Assembly: GCA_905221615.1 (NCBI GenBank)
Contig: CAJNDT010000598.1
Coordinates: 62,001 to 126,000, forward strand
Reading direction: 5' to 3'
Source: Symbiodinium sp. CCMP2592
Taxonomy: Eukaryota > Sar > Dinophyceae > Suessiales > Symbiodiniaceae
DNA length: 64,000 bases
The notes beneath the pieces are model-generated. The model was not told the origin of the DNA, made no database searches, and saw only the letters and a program-made list of their open reading frames with translations. Below, piece after piece: positions 15,831 through 27,034 of this stretch. The position numbers were made by a program, and so were the translations under genes. Position 1 is the stretch's first letter. The number at the start of each line of letters is the position of its first letter.

Positions 15831-17004
15831 TGTGCATTCACCTCGCGGGCGTGCGATTCTCTCTCAACATGCGCGTCTTCTGCACCTCCGCTAGACCGAC
15901 TTCCTGTCAGTGTTTCGGCAGGCGTGGCATAGAATCTCTGCAGCACAACCTTCTCCACCGTCGAGCGGTGGCAACGTTGTGACAAACCTTGTTCATTCAA
16001 CTGCAGCCACATGGCTTCAACTGCCCCATTGACTAAGCTCATGATCAGACCAGTTGCCTTTCAGTCGCCCCATGTAGTCCTCATCCAAGTAGGTGTGGAC
16101 CATTCTCGGATTCATACCTGATCTCAGATTTGGGGCTAACGGCACCTGACATAAGATTCCTAGATTGTATGCCTGCAAGCAGGGGTAGGGTCTCTGATGC
16201 CATGATGGCAACCTCCTTCAGTGCCTTCAGTGTTTTGTGGACAGGGTTTACAAGGTTCATGCTTCAGGGCTTAGGTATTGCGTAGATCTTGAAATCAAAG
16301 GTACACGTCTAACCAATCATCACTTAGAGCCAAAATGCATGAAGTTTGGGTTTCAAAGGCCACAAGCGTTCACCTTCACGAGCAGCAGTGGTCGCCAAGG
16401 ATCCATAGTAGGCTTGGAAGCCATCCTTGGCTATCATCATACCCATGGCACCCTAGACCCCTAAACCTACAAATCTAGAATACCATGAGCGCTTTTTTCT
16501 GTCAAGATTCCACCATGCCATCAAATGTAGCAGCATCTCCGTCGGTCAAACAGCGGGCATGATCGTCGATGAAATTGAAGATTGCTGCCAGCCAGAAACT
16601 CAGTTTGAAGCAAGTACTGGTCAGCAATGTTGATGGGACAACAGCAGAACTAGTGATCAACCAATATAGCCTGTATGCAGCTACAGATGTTGCTAGCTGC
16701 TTCGACAATAATAACTCATGATCACTAAATCGAGCCACACACACACACATCGGCAGACCTTGCCCAAACGAATGTCCAGGAGGTGGTCCTGGTTCTTCCG
16801 GAACTGCAAGATAAAGCTGGCCAGCCATGCAACAATCACGCGAACCTCAGCTACAGGGGCTCTAAGTTGATTGTTCATCGCTTCTTGGGGATTGCAGCTT
16901 GCGGGTTGGTATTCTGGACTAATAACTTGCGATAAATAATGCCAGGTTTGGTTATGGCACTTGGCCGCCATTTCAGTGTAGCCCGTCATCGAGCCACGAA
17001 GCAA
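15830..17004 (-). pseudogene. Dispersed dinoflagellate family, C-terminal part (copy 2)
   Basis: On the minus strand the order is LRAPVAEVRVIVAWLASF with FRKNQDHLLDIR (about 16870-16750), then PLKPKLHAFWL (about 16360-16325), NPRMVHTYLDEDYMGRLK (about 16115-16060) and STVEKVVLQRFY (about 15960-15925). PKLHAF followed by NPxxxxTYxDEDxxGR and a final xxVLxRFY is the C-terminal pattern that I recall for the same uncharacterised family as the 6-, 55- and 60-kb copies. Several stops and frame changes lie between the blocks, so it is clearly decayed. The assignment of the first block is the weakest; it could instead come from a DDE transposase tail. Confidence 0.4.
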
Positions 17005-17045
17005 CTTTGCACAGAAGTCTAGTTGAAAATGCCTTGATGCAGCAT

Positions 17046-17077
17046 AGGGTTTTTAGGGTTTGGGGTTCAGGGTTTAG
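17046..17077 (+). repeat. Degenerate telomere-like stretch
   Basis: AGGGTTTTTAGGGTTTGGGG, then TTCAGGGTTTAG: four imperfect TTTAGGG-type units. Confidence 0.55.
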
Positions 17078-17923
17078 CTTATCATATTAGGGATGGTGGG
17101 TTCAGGGGTCTGTGCCAAAAAAACATAAAGGCAGGGTGCGGGATTGGTTTGGCCTTGCACCAGCTTGTAAAATCGGAGTATGCGCAAGACAGGCGCACAT
17201 TGAGACGACCGACCCCAGGCCGGGCTGGCCAACAGTCCTGACAAAACATGAATAATGCATTTCAAAAAACCTGGGCTACATCAAGTCTAGCTTTGAAACA
17301 GGCCAGCTAGCCTCATATTTCAGGAGCTCATAGAGAGCACTGCCTACAACCCACTGGGCCACACCAAGGTTGATGGTGTGTAACGTACACCACTAGCTTG
17401 ATCATGGCGCGGTCAAAAGTACACAAGCTTCGTGAGTTGACCTCATAAATAAATGCTGGGGCGAGTTTGAAGGGATAGGTGCAACAAGCGGTTGAGTTTT
17501 GACACTTTAGAGCCTGGTATATACTGGAAAATACCACAAATTATAGTTTCCAACCTTTAGCCTAATTTGTATCGAACTCAAACATGTATCCAAACAACAT
17601 GTCGCATAAATCTGTTGAAGACAAGCAGCATTTGTCACCATCAGAATTCGGCTTGCAAACACTTTGAAGCTATCAAGGGAGCGCCTGGTCAGCAACGCAG
17701 GTTGTACCGACACTGTGAAACAGATATTCAGCGCATGCACACAAATTTGCGCAAACTGCATACTGCGAGCGAATGTGAGCGTGATATGTTGAGGATATTG
17801 AGTTTGTTGTTGTTTTAACTCGGAAGGCTTAGCGGTCAATGTCGATTATCCTGCCTACGTGACCGAGAAGGGTCATCTAGCACTCTTGGTCAGAAGCTTA
17901 CTTGTGTGCGAGAGTGCTTTGTG

Positions 17924-18972
17924 ATGTTCAAGACTCAAAAAGCTACACCCAGCGGAGCTAAGTTCGCTGGGCAATGGAGCCACGTTGGCTGCAGAACGAC
18001 GGGTGTCAAATATTTGATGAAGCCTGCGCCGGATTTTCCTCCACCCGTTCCTGCCTCTGCAGGCGGGCACAAGCAACATCAGAACGGTCGGGGGCAGCGG
18101 CAGCGGGAACTGGCAAGCACGTCAGCCTTCAGGGGGTTGGCGAATGATTTGCGGTCGTGGTCGAAGCAGATCTTGGCAAACCGTGCCGATGACGATGATG
18201 ATGGTGAGCTGTTGCTCAATCATCTAGATGACAGTGAGCAAGGGCCTGAGTGTGTCAGTGGGCAGTGCGCAGCTTCGGCATGACCTCTTGAGTGACTCAC
18301 GTCTCACGTCACTTTGTCTTGTAGTCGCAGTCACGGTAACGACAGGGGCAGCAATTGTAGTGCTTGGGTGTCCCATGCAGTTCTCGGCCCAGGATTGCAT
18401 TATCCAAGGAGGATGCCCTCGTGGAGTGGGTGTCTTGGCTAGAGGACTGGGCCTCTGAACTGGAAATGCTGCAGAACACGGGACGCTTCAAGCAAAGCCG
18501 CACTGTTGGCGGTGTGGCGTTCAAGGCCCAGACTCTGCTTAGCTGCTGGCAGCTGTCGCTCCAGATACGTAGCCTGCACGGGTTGAAAGATGCTGTTGCG
18601 AAGAGCATCGTGGTGGCACTTTCAGGGCCACTTGCAAATGCAGTGTTGTCAGCAGCCCCCTGCCAAGATGATGAGGGCTCACCTGCTCTGAAAAGCTTGC
18701 CCTCCGCATGGACGTTGCAGCGTGCGAAAGCCAGGATAGATGTCGCGTTTATGCTCCTCATGGCCAAGCAAAACTCGTTGCCTGGAGCTCTGTCAATTCT
18801 TCATGGGGATACTCAGCGCTTTCCCAGTTGGGCGGCTTGGGTGTGCAAAGATCCAACACCAGAACTGAAATGCTGCTACTTGCTCTTTGGCCCGGAAAGA
18901 TTATCGTTGGCAGGCAGTTCAGGATGCTCGTGTAATTGCGAGGCAGGTGTGGGCTGGAGTGCGAAAGTGTGA
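17924..18972 (+). pseudogene. Transposase-like gene, N-terminal segments
   Basis: Two coding-like segments are present. The first starts at ATG 17924 and runs to 18283; it is Lys/Arg/Gln-rich, then acidic (five Asp in a row). The second runs from about 18390, after an AG acceptor-like site (gtcccatgcag), to 18972 in another frame. The second contains VEWVSWLEDWASELEML and LPSAWTLQRAKARIDVAFML. That last block precedes the DSSPQ motif in a dinoflagellate family that I recall as transposase-like. The gap at 18284-18389 may be an intron. The frame after about 18790 drifts, so the segment end is approximate. It belongs with the two following entries as one gene. Confidence 0.45.
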
Positions 18973-19090
18973 CTTGTAATGTTGTTTGTGGAAAGGGGCC
19001 GTCTGCCACACCTGTTGCCGTTGCTGCTTGTAGCCGCTTGTAGACTGTAGACTTTGGCTTGAGATTGAGCGGTTTCACAACTCAACTCAG

Positions 19091-20628
19091 GTTTGCAGAT
19101 TCCAGCCCGCAGGGTGGGCGCGATTGGTTTCTTTCTGCGTGCTACAAAGTGGCGACGTCGGATCTTTCAAGCCTAGCCGCTGCAATGGATCAATTGCAGG
19201 AGTCGGCACAGTCTGCAGAACGGGTCGAGCCTGACGATTCCGGCGAGTTGGATGCATCTTGCTATGAGGTCGCTGCTAAAGGGCCACTCGGACGGACGGA
19301 TGTGACAGGCTTGTTTGTGTGCGGTGCCGTCGTCTTTCCCCAGCTTTGAGTAAGCGGTAGGGTGGTGGTAGCTTCAAGAATCAAGAACACTGCTGGAAGT
19401 CGCGGTCTAAGACCGCTTAAACAAGCCTGCAAGCTGGTGGCTTGTGACTTTTGTTAGGGCTTTCGGAGGGCTAGTTGCTTTGATGCCGCAGGAAGCAGAG
19501 CGCAGAGACCATGCTCAAAGCATGTTCGAAGCACATGAACGTGCCAGTGGTTCTCGGGTCCAGGGCCACGGACCTTCCCAACAAAGCTGCAGCACTCGTG
19601 CATGCACTCAGACTTGAGACAGGGACCTCTGAGAGTTTGCTATGCTGGCTTCAACAGTCAGTTTCACATCCGACATGGGTGTGGAATCAGGGCTGCCCGA
19701 TTTCCCGAAGGTTGATCTAGCTCAGCTGTGTGTTGCGCAGATTCCTGGAGAGTTGCAAGATGATGTTGGTGCCGGTGCCGATGCTTCTGGTACGTCGGTA
19801 GGGCCTGGACCAGAGCTGACTGCGAGCACGAATGACTCTAACTTCATGTTTCCGCACACTCTACTGATTTGTGGTGTCTTGCATTTTCTGGCCAATGCGG
19901 CGTCTCAGGTACATGAAAGGCTCGGTGTGTGGCAGGAGTTTAAGCCTCAACTGAAAGCGGTGGCCTGCATCTTGCATCATGGGCATTATCGTGACAGGTT
20001 GAAAAGCACATGTTTTGGAAAGCGCACCCGTTTTGCTGCTTTCGCAGACTTCTGCAACACGGCATGCCCAATGCCGATCGAGTGGAGATGGTTGGTCACA
20101 CAGCAGGTGTTGCATCACATTTTGGGTTTGGAGCATGCGCTCTTGGCAGGTTGGAATTTGCAGGTGTTCCTGGCAGGAGGTTCTGTCGACGCCGATGCCA
20201 GCGCTGGCGACGGGGATATCGGTTACAGGAACAGAGTTTCCGATGCAAGGGTTTCACTCAGCCAGGTGGACGAGGCTTTGAGACCACCCTTTTTCTGGGC
20301 CACTTGCAAGATGCTTTGGCACCTTGGCGAGACCGTCCGGGAGATGGAGGGCTGGTCCAAGGGTTGTCCATGCCACCCTCGCGATGCGAAGCTGTCGGCG
20401 TTCAAGCAGCAGGCAGCGTACAATGCAGAGCTGGGCCGTGCTGCTTCGGATCAGAGCGACACGTGTCCTGGCAAAGGCAAGCGTGCTCCGGAGTTGGCGG
20501 CGGGCAAGTTGCCCAGCCTGTACGAGGAGGTGAGTCTCACGCATTATGCCTTAGTGCTGTCCGCCAGTCAGTCCGTGCCACAAGAACAACGTTCTCAACT
20601 CTTGCGTGCCGGGCTCATGACTCCATAG
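19091..20628 (+). pseudogene. Transposase-like gene, core (DSSPQ and SDMG motifs)
   Basis: After an acceptor-like 'ctcaactcag', the frame opens with FADSSPQGGRDWF (Asp at 19098). A later segment reads VVLGSRATDLPNKAAALVHA (from about 19536). After a one-base frame change near 19640 it reads STVSFTSDMGVESGL (Asp at 19672). It then runs unbroken to 20628, with LLICGVLHFLANA and EMEGWSKGCPCHPRDAK (about 20340-20390). Two Asp-centred strand motifs and a distal Cys/His block in this order suggest an RNase-H-fold DDE nuclease. This is inference from pattern and from recall of a repeated dinoflagellate family, not a domain search. The single-base frameshift argues for a pseudogene. Confidence 0.5.
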
Positions 20629-20640
20629 TAAGTCCCTCGC

Positions 20641-20900
20641 AGTCTGTGTCTGTGCCTGGGGGGTTGGGGCGGTTGGGGGGGCCGGGCGGTTTGGTGTTGC
20701 TGATTGGTGCATTCTGGGCAGTTTGGTGGGTTGCTGATTGGTTACGCGCATGCATCTGGGCGGTTTGGTGGGTTGCTGATCAGGAGGGGTGCGACGGCCG
20801 GGCGGCGTGCGGGAAGGCGTTCCGGCCGGGTGGGGGATGAGGGGGGTGGGGTCGGGGGCGCGGGCGGGGGGCTGCGGCTGGGGGTCTGTCTGTGTCGAGT
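20641..20900. repeat. G-rich tract with 42-bp tandem units
   Basis: Units of 'ctgggcggtttggtgggttg' recur at about 20683, 20714 and 20756, followed by a very G-rich, C-poor stretch to 20890. The tract lies between coding segments of the transposase-like gene and may be an intron. Confidence 0.6.
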
Positions 20901-21136
20901 CTGAGAGTTGACACTCACAGTGACTTACATTGACACTCTCTGTGAGGTTTGAATTGCGAGGACTAAGGCCTAAAGGCTAAGGGGTAAGGGCTGTGGCCTG
21001 TGAGCTGCGCCACTCAAATGCACATTCTCCAAGCCCGAACATGCGTAGAAATCGTTTTTCCGGATGTGTTCATGGGCACGCTTTTCAGCTTTGTTGCCTC
21101 AGGTGATTTCGAGGCAGGAAAAACCATCTTTGCTAC

Positions 21137-23082
21137 GTGATCAAGATGAAGCTCAATGCATGGAGCAAGCTGCCTTTGCATCTTTGTGGCCTTGGTCTGC
21201 CGCAGACCCAACCCGAGGCGATTCAAGAAGTTGCCCGAGACTGCCTGCAACAGTATGCTGCCCAACCGGATGCCGAGCACAGAGTCTCCAACTTTTTCTG
21301 TGCGCCAGGCAGCCCGCTTTACGACAGTTTGGTCTCAGTGGCCAATGGGGCACCGCTGCAACAACATATGGAACTACACAGATCTGTGCAAATTTTGAAA
21401 CTCATCCCAGTTGCAGAGCACGTTATCGAGGGAGGGTCCGCATGCAAGCACGCAGCGGCAGATCGTCAGGGCTCCACGTTGCGGGCCAGTTGCTGTGAGC
21501 ATGGCATTGCGAGGCCCAGAGATTGAGCGCTTCGTGGTGGAGGGCCCTGTGTGGTCTGGGATGGTGCTTGCAGAGACTGTGGATTTGGTCTCCAGTTTGC
21601 CCAGAGCCTTGCCACGTTTAGGTCTTCAAGCGCATCCTGCTATTGCAGCCGCCGAAGCAGCAGGGAAGCTGACCACTGGTTTCGTTTGCAGCATTATCTA
21701 CAGGTGTGATGCTGAGTCGCAGCTCGTGAACTTGCGAGGAGCCCGGAAGGCCGCTGAGGTGAGCAAGGACAAGCAGAAGAAGCAACGAGCCGAGAATGAT
21801 CACAAACGTGACAAACAGGCCGCAGAGCGAAAACTTGCTCCAGAGGAGAGGGCCGACTGGTTCTTTCAATGCTTGCTCTTTGACTGTCTACGGACGCAGG
21901 AAGACACTGAGGCCTCCGTGTTCTCTTTGCCGGCGTCTGTCACGAGTCAGCCGTTGGCGCACGGGGAGGCCCAGCAGCTGTGCGACAAGGAAGGGCGTGT
22001 CCAGCTGCCGGACATGAACCTGCCCTCCAAAGCCTATAGACAGTGTTATCGCTGTGGGTGCGGGGAGTGCAGGTGTTGCAAGGTCTAAGGCCCCGGAAGC
22101 TTTTCTGCAAATCGAAGATGATCTTGGAGATGTGAGTGCAGATCCCGATGGATTCAGTGCCCTGCCAAGCTGCGGGCACGCCGGTGCTTCAGAGGATTCT
22201 GGCCTACATGGCTTCTTCCGCGTTGTGCACGCGAACCCTTCGAGGCAGAAAATTCAACATGTTTCGCCTGCCCTTGGTCAGAAGTTGAGGGACAGCGACA
22301 TGGCTGTAACCCGGCACAAGTGCCTGCATGTTGATGAAAGCCGTGCCAAGATAGAAGCTGCGCCTCTATCGACAGCAAGGTCAAGCTCAGCTGATGCACA
22401 GTCTGCAACTACAACCTTCTTGTTGAACACTTCCGTGCCGATGGGCTCGCGCCAGGAACTTGCCGAGCAATTGCTCAGATGGGAGTTTGATGCAGAGTGT
22501 GAACATGCTCTTTCCGGGGTTTGCCCACGTTTGCTTGACGTGTTTCCAGACCTCGGCGCATTCGAAGGTCGTGCGGCGAAGTATGTGCCCGAGGAGGACG
22601 ATGAAGACACCGATACGCTCAATCGTCTTCTTCGGGAGGGTGTTCTTCGTGCGGAACAGGTTCGAGAAGATGTGCGTGGGTTTCAGCTGACGCAGCAAGG
22701 CATGTGTGAGCTGAAGTTGGTGTTCAAGCTGCGGAGCCCTCGGCCAGTCTGTCTTGTGCCAGACATCGAACGCAGGCAATGGGACGCTCCGTCCCTTGGA
22801 GATTTGCATCCGTGTCAACTCTGGTTGCTTATGGAGACGAAGGGTTGGCAGCCGCTCGTGGCGACCACGAAGGAGCAGGCCGGTGAACCAGCCTATGCGT
22901 TGGACGCAGATGTCAGGAAAGTGTTTTTCTTACCAGTCAGGGGCACTTCGCCCCCGTCCCGTTGGTACATGCTGGCTTATGCTCTATCGGATTTGGTTTG
23001 GAGACAACGGCTTGCTCCATCTGTGCTTCCCGTGGAGCATAGCTGGCAAGTAAAGCAATACCGTGGCCTGGTCGAATGGTAG
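21137..23082 (+). pseudogene. Transposase-like gene, C-terminal segments
   Basis: Three joined frames are seen. At 21137-21430, NAWSKLPLHLCGLGL leads to LIPVAEHVIEGG. After a frame change near 21440 the message continues with GPVAVSMALRGPEIERF and VCSIIYRCDAESQLVNLRGA, followed by a Lys/Glu-rich helix (codons around 21750-21850). After a second frame change near 22080 the frame is open to TAG 23080, with HGFFRVVHANPSRQKIQHV and, near the end, LWLLMETKGWQPL and RWYMLAYALSDLVW. The order matches the dinoflagellate family mentioned for the previous two entries. The last 340 codons are intact. Whether the breaks are introns or frameshifts cannot be settled without transcripts. Confidence 0.5.
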
Positions 23083-23342
23083 TTGTGTTTACTCAACATT
23101 GTTTACACTTTAGCTATCCCGCTTTTGCGTTGAGCTTGGTGATATTTCTTCATGCTTCAGCCACTTTGCTCAGCAGACGCTTCCAACATGCAGCAGCTGA
23201 CATGTTGAAGAACATTTTTCACAGCCTGACAGCTTTGCTTTACATTTAGCACTTGTCGGATTTGCTTGCACATTCCGTTTTCACAGTGACTCCTTTCTAG
23301 GTGAGTGTAGGCTGTGCAGTCCGGTTCCGTGCGGGCCGGCAG

Positions 23343-23777
23343 ATGGACAGTGAGTTCCCTCCGGGGCACTCAATCGAAGAGGCAGTGGAGCTGCTTCGTG
23401 TCGCAGCCTTCCGTTTTCATTGTCTTGAGACTCGCTTAGAGACATTGGAAAATTTTGTGTCGGAGTTCCGCTCCGTCCAGGAAAGGATCAACACTATTGC
23501 ACTTCGTTTAGATTCTCTTGAGCGCGATCTGGCTGTGGTTCAACAGGCTTTCACCAGCCCTCAGGGTGTCAGCCTGCGAGCTGAACTTGAGGGCATCTCC
23601 TTGTCGTTGTCTTCAGTCATTGAGGTTGTGAATCGGCTTGAGCCTGAGACAACTCGCATCTTGCATTGGAGAGAGCGCTTTACAGGATCGCTTCAGGAAG
23701 AGCTGTCTCGCATAGGCCACCAATTTAGCCTTTCTTGCCCTCGCTTGGACGTTACATTTCTTGATGAGCTCGACTAG
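23343..23777 (+). CDS. Small coiled-coil ORF, 144 aa, 5' of recombinase
   Basis: Begins at ATG 23343 (MDSEFPPGHS) and ends TAG 23777. The product is a heptad-rich helix (LETRLETLENFVSEFRSV, RINTIALRLDSLERDL) with no zinc motif or membrane span. Its end overlaps the ATG of the next frame (23764) by 14 bases, an arrangement compatible with coupled or frameshifted expression of one element. It may be a structural (gag-like) protein or a multimerisation domain of the retroelement. I do not recognise a named family. Confidence 0.5.
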   Translation: MDSEFPPGHSIEEAVELLRVAAFRFHCLETRLETLENFVSEFRSVQERINTIALRLDSLERDLAVVQQAFTSPQGVSLRAELEGISLSLSSVIEVVNRLEPETTRILHWRERFTGSLQEELSRIGHQFSLSCPRLDVTFLDELD

Positions 23778-25253
23778 ACTTCTTCAGCAAGGCAACATGC
23801 TTAGCGGTCAGAGCGCTTCTTCGGCGGCGAGCAGTGTGCCCGTGGTTGCGGACACAGGCACCGTGACGCCAGGTGACAGCAGTACTTTTGTGCCTCCTAC
23901 CGCTCCGGTCTCAGCAGGGTTTCTTGCACATTTGGATTCTCTGATTGATTCTCCTGCGGAAGCGGCTGATGAGCAGTCGCAGGCATCAGATTTGCTTACG
24001 TCTTCTCCTGAGAAATCTGCTTCAGCTGCAAGCTGGGAACTCATTGCCCCAGGTGGTCATCTGCCCGCTTCTGCGGGCCCGAGGGTTTGCACGGTCAAGC
24101 GTTATCGTAAGCAAGTTTTGCCTGTTCAGGATTCACCTGTTGTGCCGCTGGAGCCAGTCCCATTGCTTTTGCAGGCCTCGCCTAAGGCATTGGTTTCCCG
24201 CTCTCGATCTCGCCCGCGGGATCCGGTCTGCCATGAATCACCCGTTGCAGCTTCGAGCCTTTCTCCTAGTCAAGATGATCATAGGACTAGGCTTGGGTTG
24301 GGTTCTAGGTCCTCCCTAGGCCCCTTTAAACCTTTGCCGGCCCCAGCTCCATTGCACCGTTCGGGGCTCTCCACTTCAGGTGCATTGCCGGTACAGGATT
24401 TAGCTCCACCGCTGCCTAGACCTAAGCACCGGGCGGCCTTTTATTGCAAGCACAATCGTTCACCTCGGCCTGCGCCGGAGCCACACATGCTGTTGCAAGC
24501 AGGGGTTAAATCAGTGCCTCCAGGGGTCCCCCAAGGTGTGCCTTCGTCTGCTTATGCAGGGCCCAGACCATGTCCTCGGCAGGCTACTTCTCAACAGGTT
24601 CGTCCGGGCCTCACCTTGCAACAGTCTTTGCATCAGGAGCAGTTCGCTCGTGTCTTGCTGATTTGGGTGTTGGTGCGGCCCCTGGTGCTTTCCTTCTCGC
24701 CCATCCTGCAAGATCTTGCTTCGAGTGTTAATGCCCCGGAGCTGGAGCTGGGCTTGCTCCGCACGGTGACCGAGACGACAGCCTTACGGTACTTGCAGGT
24801 GGTACATAAGTTTCTTCAGCAGCTGCACACTCTCTGGCAGCTCACCTGGGATACGGCATCGCAGTCTGCTGTTGTTGATTGCATCCTGTCTTTGCGCAGG
24901 GATCATCAGGATTGTCACCGCATCAACTGTGTCAAGGCCTTACGCTGGATTACAAAGCTGCTTCGTCTGCAGGTGGATAATCTTTATGACGGCCTTTTCC
25001 GTCCGCTGGTTGCTGTATCGATACACGATCCGTTCGATACCATACGTGGCGACGACTCTTGTTATAGCGACGTCCGCTGTATAGTGAACTCGTAATTTAT
25101 CTATGTCCGCACTTGCTTGTTGTTGCACACCCTGAAAATTAGGGGTTGCTCGTGGGGGCTTCGTGTTGCTTCTGTTCTGCAACAGAGTTAATATATATAT
25201 ATATATATATAGGTGTATATATATGTGTATATTAACTCTGTTGCAGAACAGAC

Positions 25254-25290
<37 letters not shown>

Positions 25291-26421
25291 TCAGCAGGTC
25301 TGCCTCGGATAAACTGCGACGTGAGTCGTACCCGCTCCCATGGCGTCTGGTGAGCTTCTTTGAGCATGCCCTCATGTTTCGCACATTGCCGTTGCAGGCT
25401 CTCTTACTTGCTGGTGCAGCGCTTGTGTGTGTCTACGCTTCACTCAGATGGAGTGATTCTCAGCATCTGCGCTGGGATACATTGCTCTTCAGTGCCTCTT
25501 GTTTGTGAGCATTGATTTTCAGAACCAAGACGTCACGAGCCGGCATGCCAATCGCTTTGCAGATTTCGGGGGTGCTTGGGCGTGACACAGGGGTTATGCA
25601 GACATGGCTGGCGCACTACCTGGCTATTCTTTCAGATGTTTGGGTTGAAATGCGTCTGTCCTTCGGGGATTCTGTTTGCCCGGATTGCTTATGGTTCTCT
25701 TGGGATAAGTCTTCGGAACAATTTGCACCCTTGACTTATGCTCAAAGCCTTCGGTTCTTGCGTGAATCGGCAGTGCAGTGTGGCCTGACAGAAGGTCTCG
25801 TGCAGTCGGCTTCCTTGACGCTTCACTCTCTGAAAGTTTGCTTGCTCAGTGCTATGTTGATGCTGCGCCTCAGCCGTAGGGCCAGGTGAAGCGCTGGCAG
25901 CTCAATCGGTGGTGCTCTGCAAGGTTCAGTCAGGCTGGCTTCCTCTTGCGCCAATGGCCAGGGGGTGGCAGATACCCATTCAACAGTTGCCGTTGATTCA
26001 GGTGGAGGCAGAGATTCCGCACGCCCCTTCTGCGTCGTGATTCCCACTGATGCCCGATTTCAGCCTTGCTTCTGCTGTGCAGGAACCGCCTAGTCTTGAA
26101 CCGAGTTCGGATTTGCAGGTGGTTCACTCTTCATCTTCAATGGAGCCCACTCCTGGGGCAACCACAGCCGCTGTGCAGGCTGAAGATGATCTTGCATCCT
26201 CCTCTTCCGGGGATGAGTCACTGGGCCAGGCCGAAGAGACAGTCTTCTTGCGTGCCAAGTCAGGGATTGTTCATGTGGCAGCCCCAGCTTTGTCGGGTAC
26301 TGGCGTCTGTCATGATTCGGTGTGGCTGAAGCCCATGTGTGGCATGCTTTCTGCTGATATCCCACCTACCTGCCAATGTTCGCATTTGCAAGCACAAGGC
26401 GTGCCAGGGATTGCTCAATAA
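23764..26421 (+). pseudogene. Tyrosine recombinase (YR) of retroelement, inactivated
   Basis: Codons 1-290 are low-complexity and rich in Ser, Pro and Ala. They lead into a helical SAM-like N-domain (about 24640-25000: TETTALRYLQVVHKFLQQLH, then CVKALRWITKLLRLQVDNLY). An insertion of roughly 280 bases follows. The catalytic domain resumes at 25308 with ESYPLPWRLVSFFE, YASLRWSDSQHLRWDTL (first Arg), IFRTKTSRAGMPI (Lys strand) and SASLTLHSLKVCLLS (H-x-x-K in place of H-x-x-R). TGA at 25506 and TGA at 26038 interrupt it; both would be CGA before one C-to-T change. After 25870 a frame change leads directly to VVLCKVQSGW, so the segment expected to carry the catalytic Tyr is missing. The tail (26050-26421) includes FLRAKSGIVHVAAP and a Cys/His cluster. 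YR-class identity is inferred from motif order. Confidence 0.6.
25173..25250. repeat. Inverted repeat with TA-rich loop
   Basis: Arms of 23 bases are exact reverse complements: TGTTCTGCAACAGAGTTAAT plus ATA on the left, and its complement ending TTGCAGAACA on the right. They enclose TA-rich sequence. A further (TA)n run follows to about 25288. The hairpin lies inside the insertion that splits the recombinase. Confidence 0.9.
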
Positions 26422-27034
26422 GTGCGCTTGGTGCCTTATCGAGCGTGTATCGCGCTGCAGCGATGCCGGTCTTTGCTTCTGTGGCCTTTTGTCAGCTCTG
26501 CAAGTAGCTGAATTTTTGTATCGCACAAGATGCTTCATGCACAAGAGAAAAGAGGGATTAAGTCCTTGATCGTGCAAGAGTAAGAGGGTCTTGCATACAG
26601 CCGTTGCAATTGCTGTGGCCGCATCGCGAAGTTTTTCGGCTGCTGCACGCTGTACGCTGAGGGCTTAGGTCGGTGTGATGGCTGTCTCGACCACTTTTGC
26701 ATCTTTCGCAGGCCCGCTTATACAGCCGTGCATGAGCGATACAAGTAGCATTGCTTTGGCGCTGCATCGCAGCCTGCAGTCCTATTTGGAGGGGTGTGGC
26801 CCTGGCTACAACCCCGGCCGGTTTTGGCGTCTTAGCTCTGCCGCGCCTCGTGTGTTATTGTGTTTGCAGCTCCCGGGACCCCTCTGTCGCGCCTTTTCTA
26901 TGGCTGTTGGGGCATCTTATGCTCCTTGATACTGTTGCTTGCGGGTTTGCTGCGGCCTTGTTGGGGTTTTTGCTGCTTATGCTCCGGCCTGAGCAGGTGA
27001 TGCACTTGCAGACGCGCCCGCTTCGCCTACAACC
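26422..27034. other. Spacer between recombinase and gag-like ORF
   Basis: In another frame, 26339-26450 gives HLPANVRICKHKACQGLLNK, a Cys/His tail that probably belongs to the end of the recombinase polyprotein after a frameshift. The rest (to 27034) has open frames without recognisable motifs. No long direct or inverted repeat was found here by eye. Confidence 0.4.
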
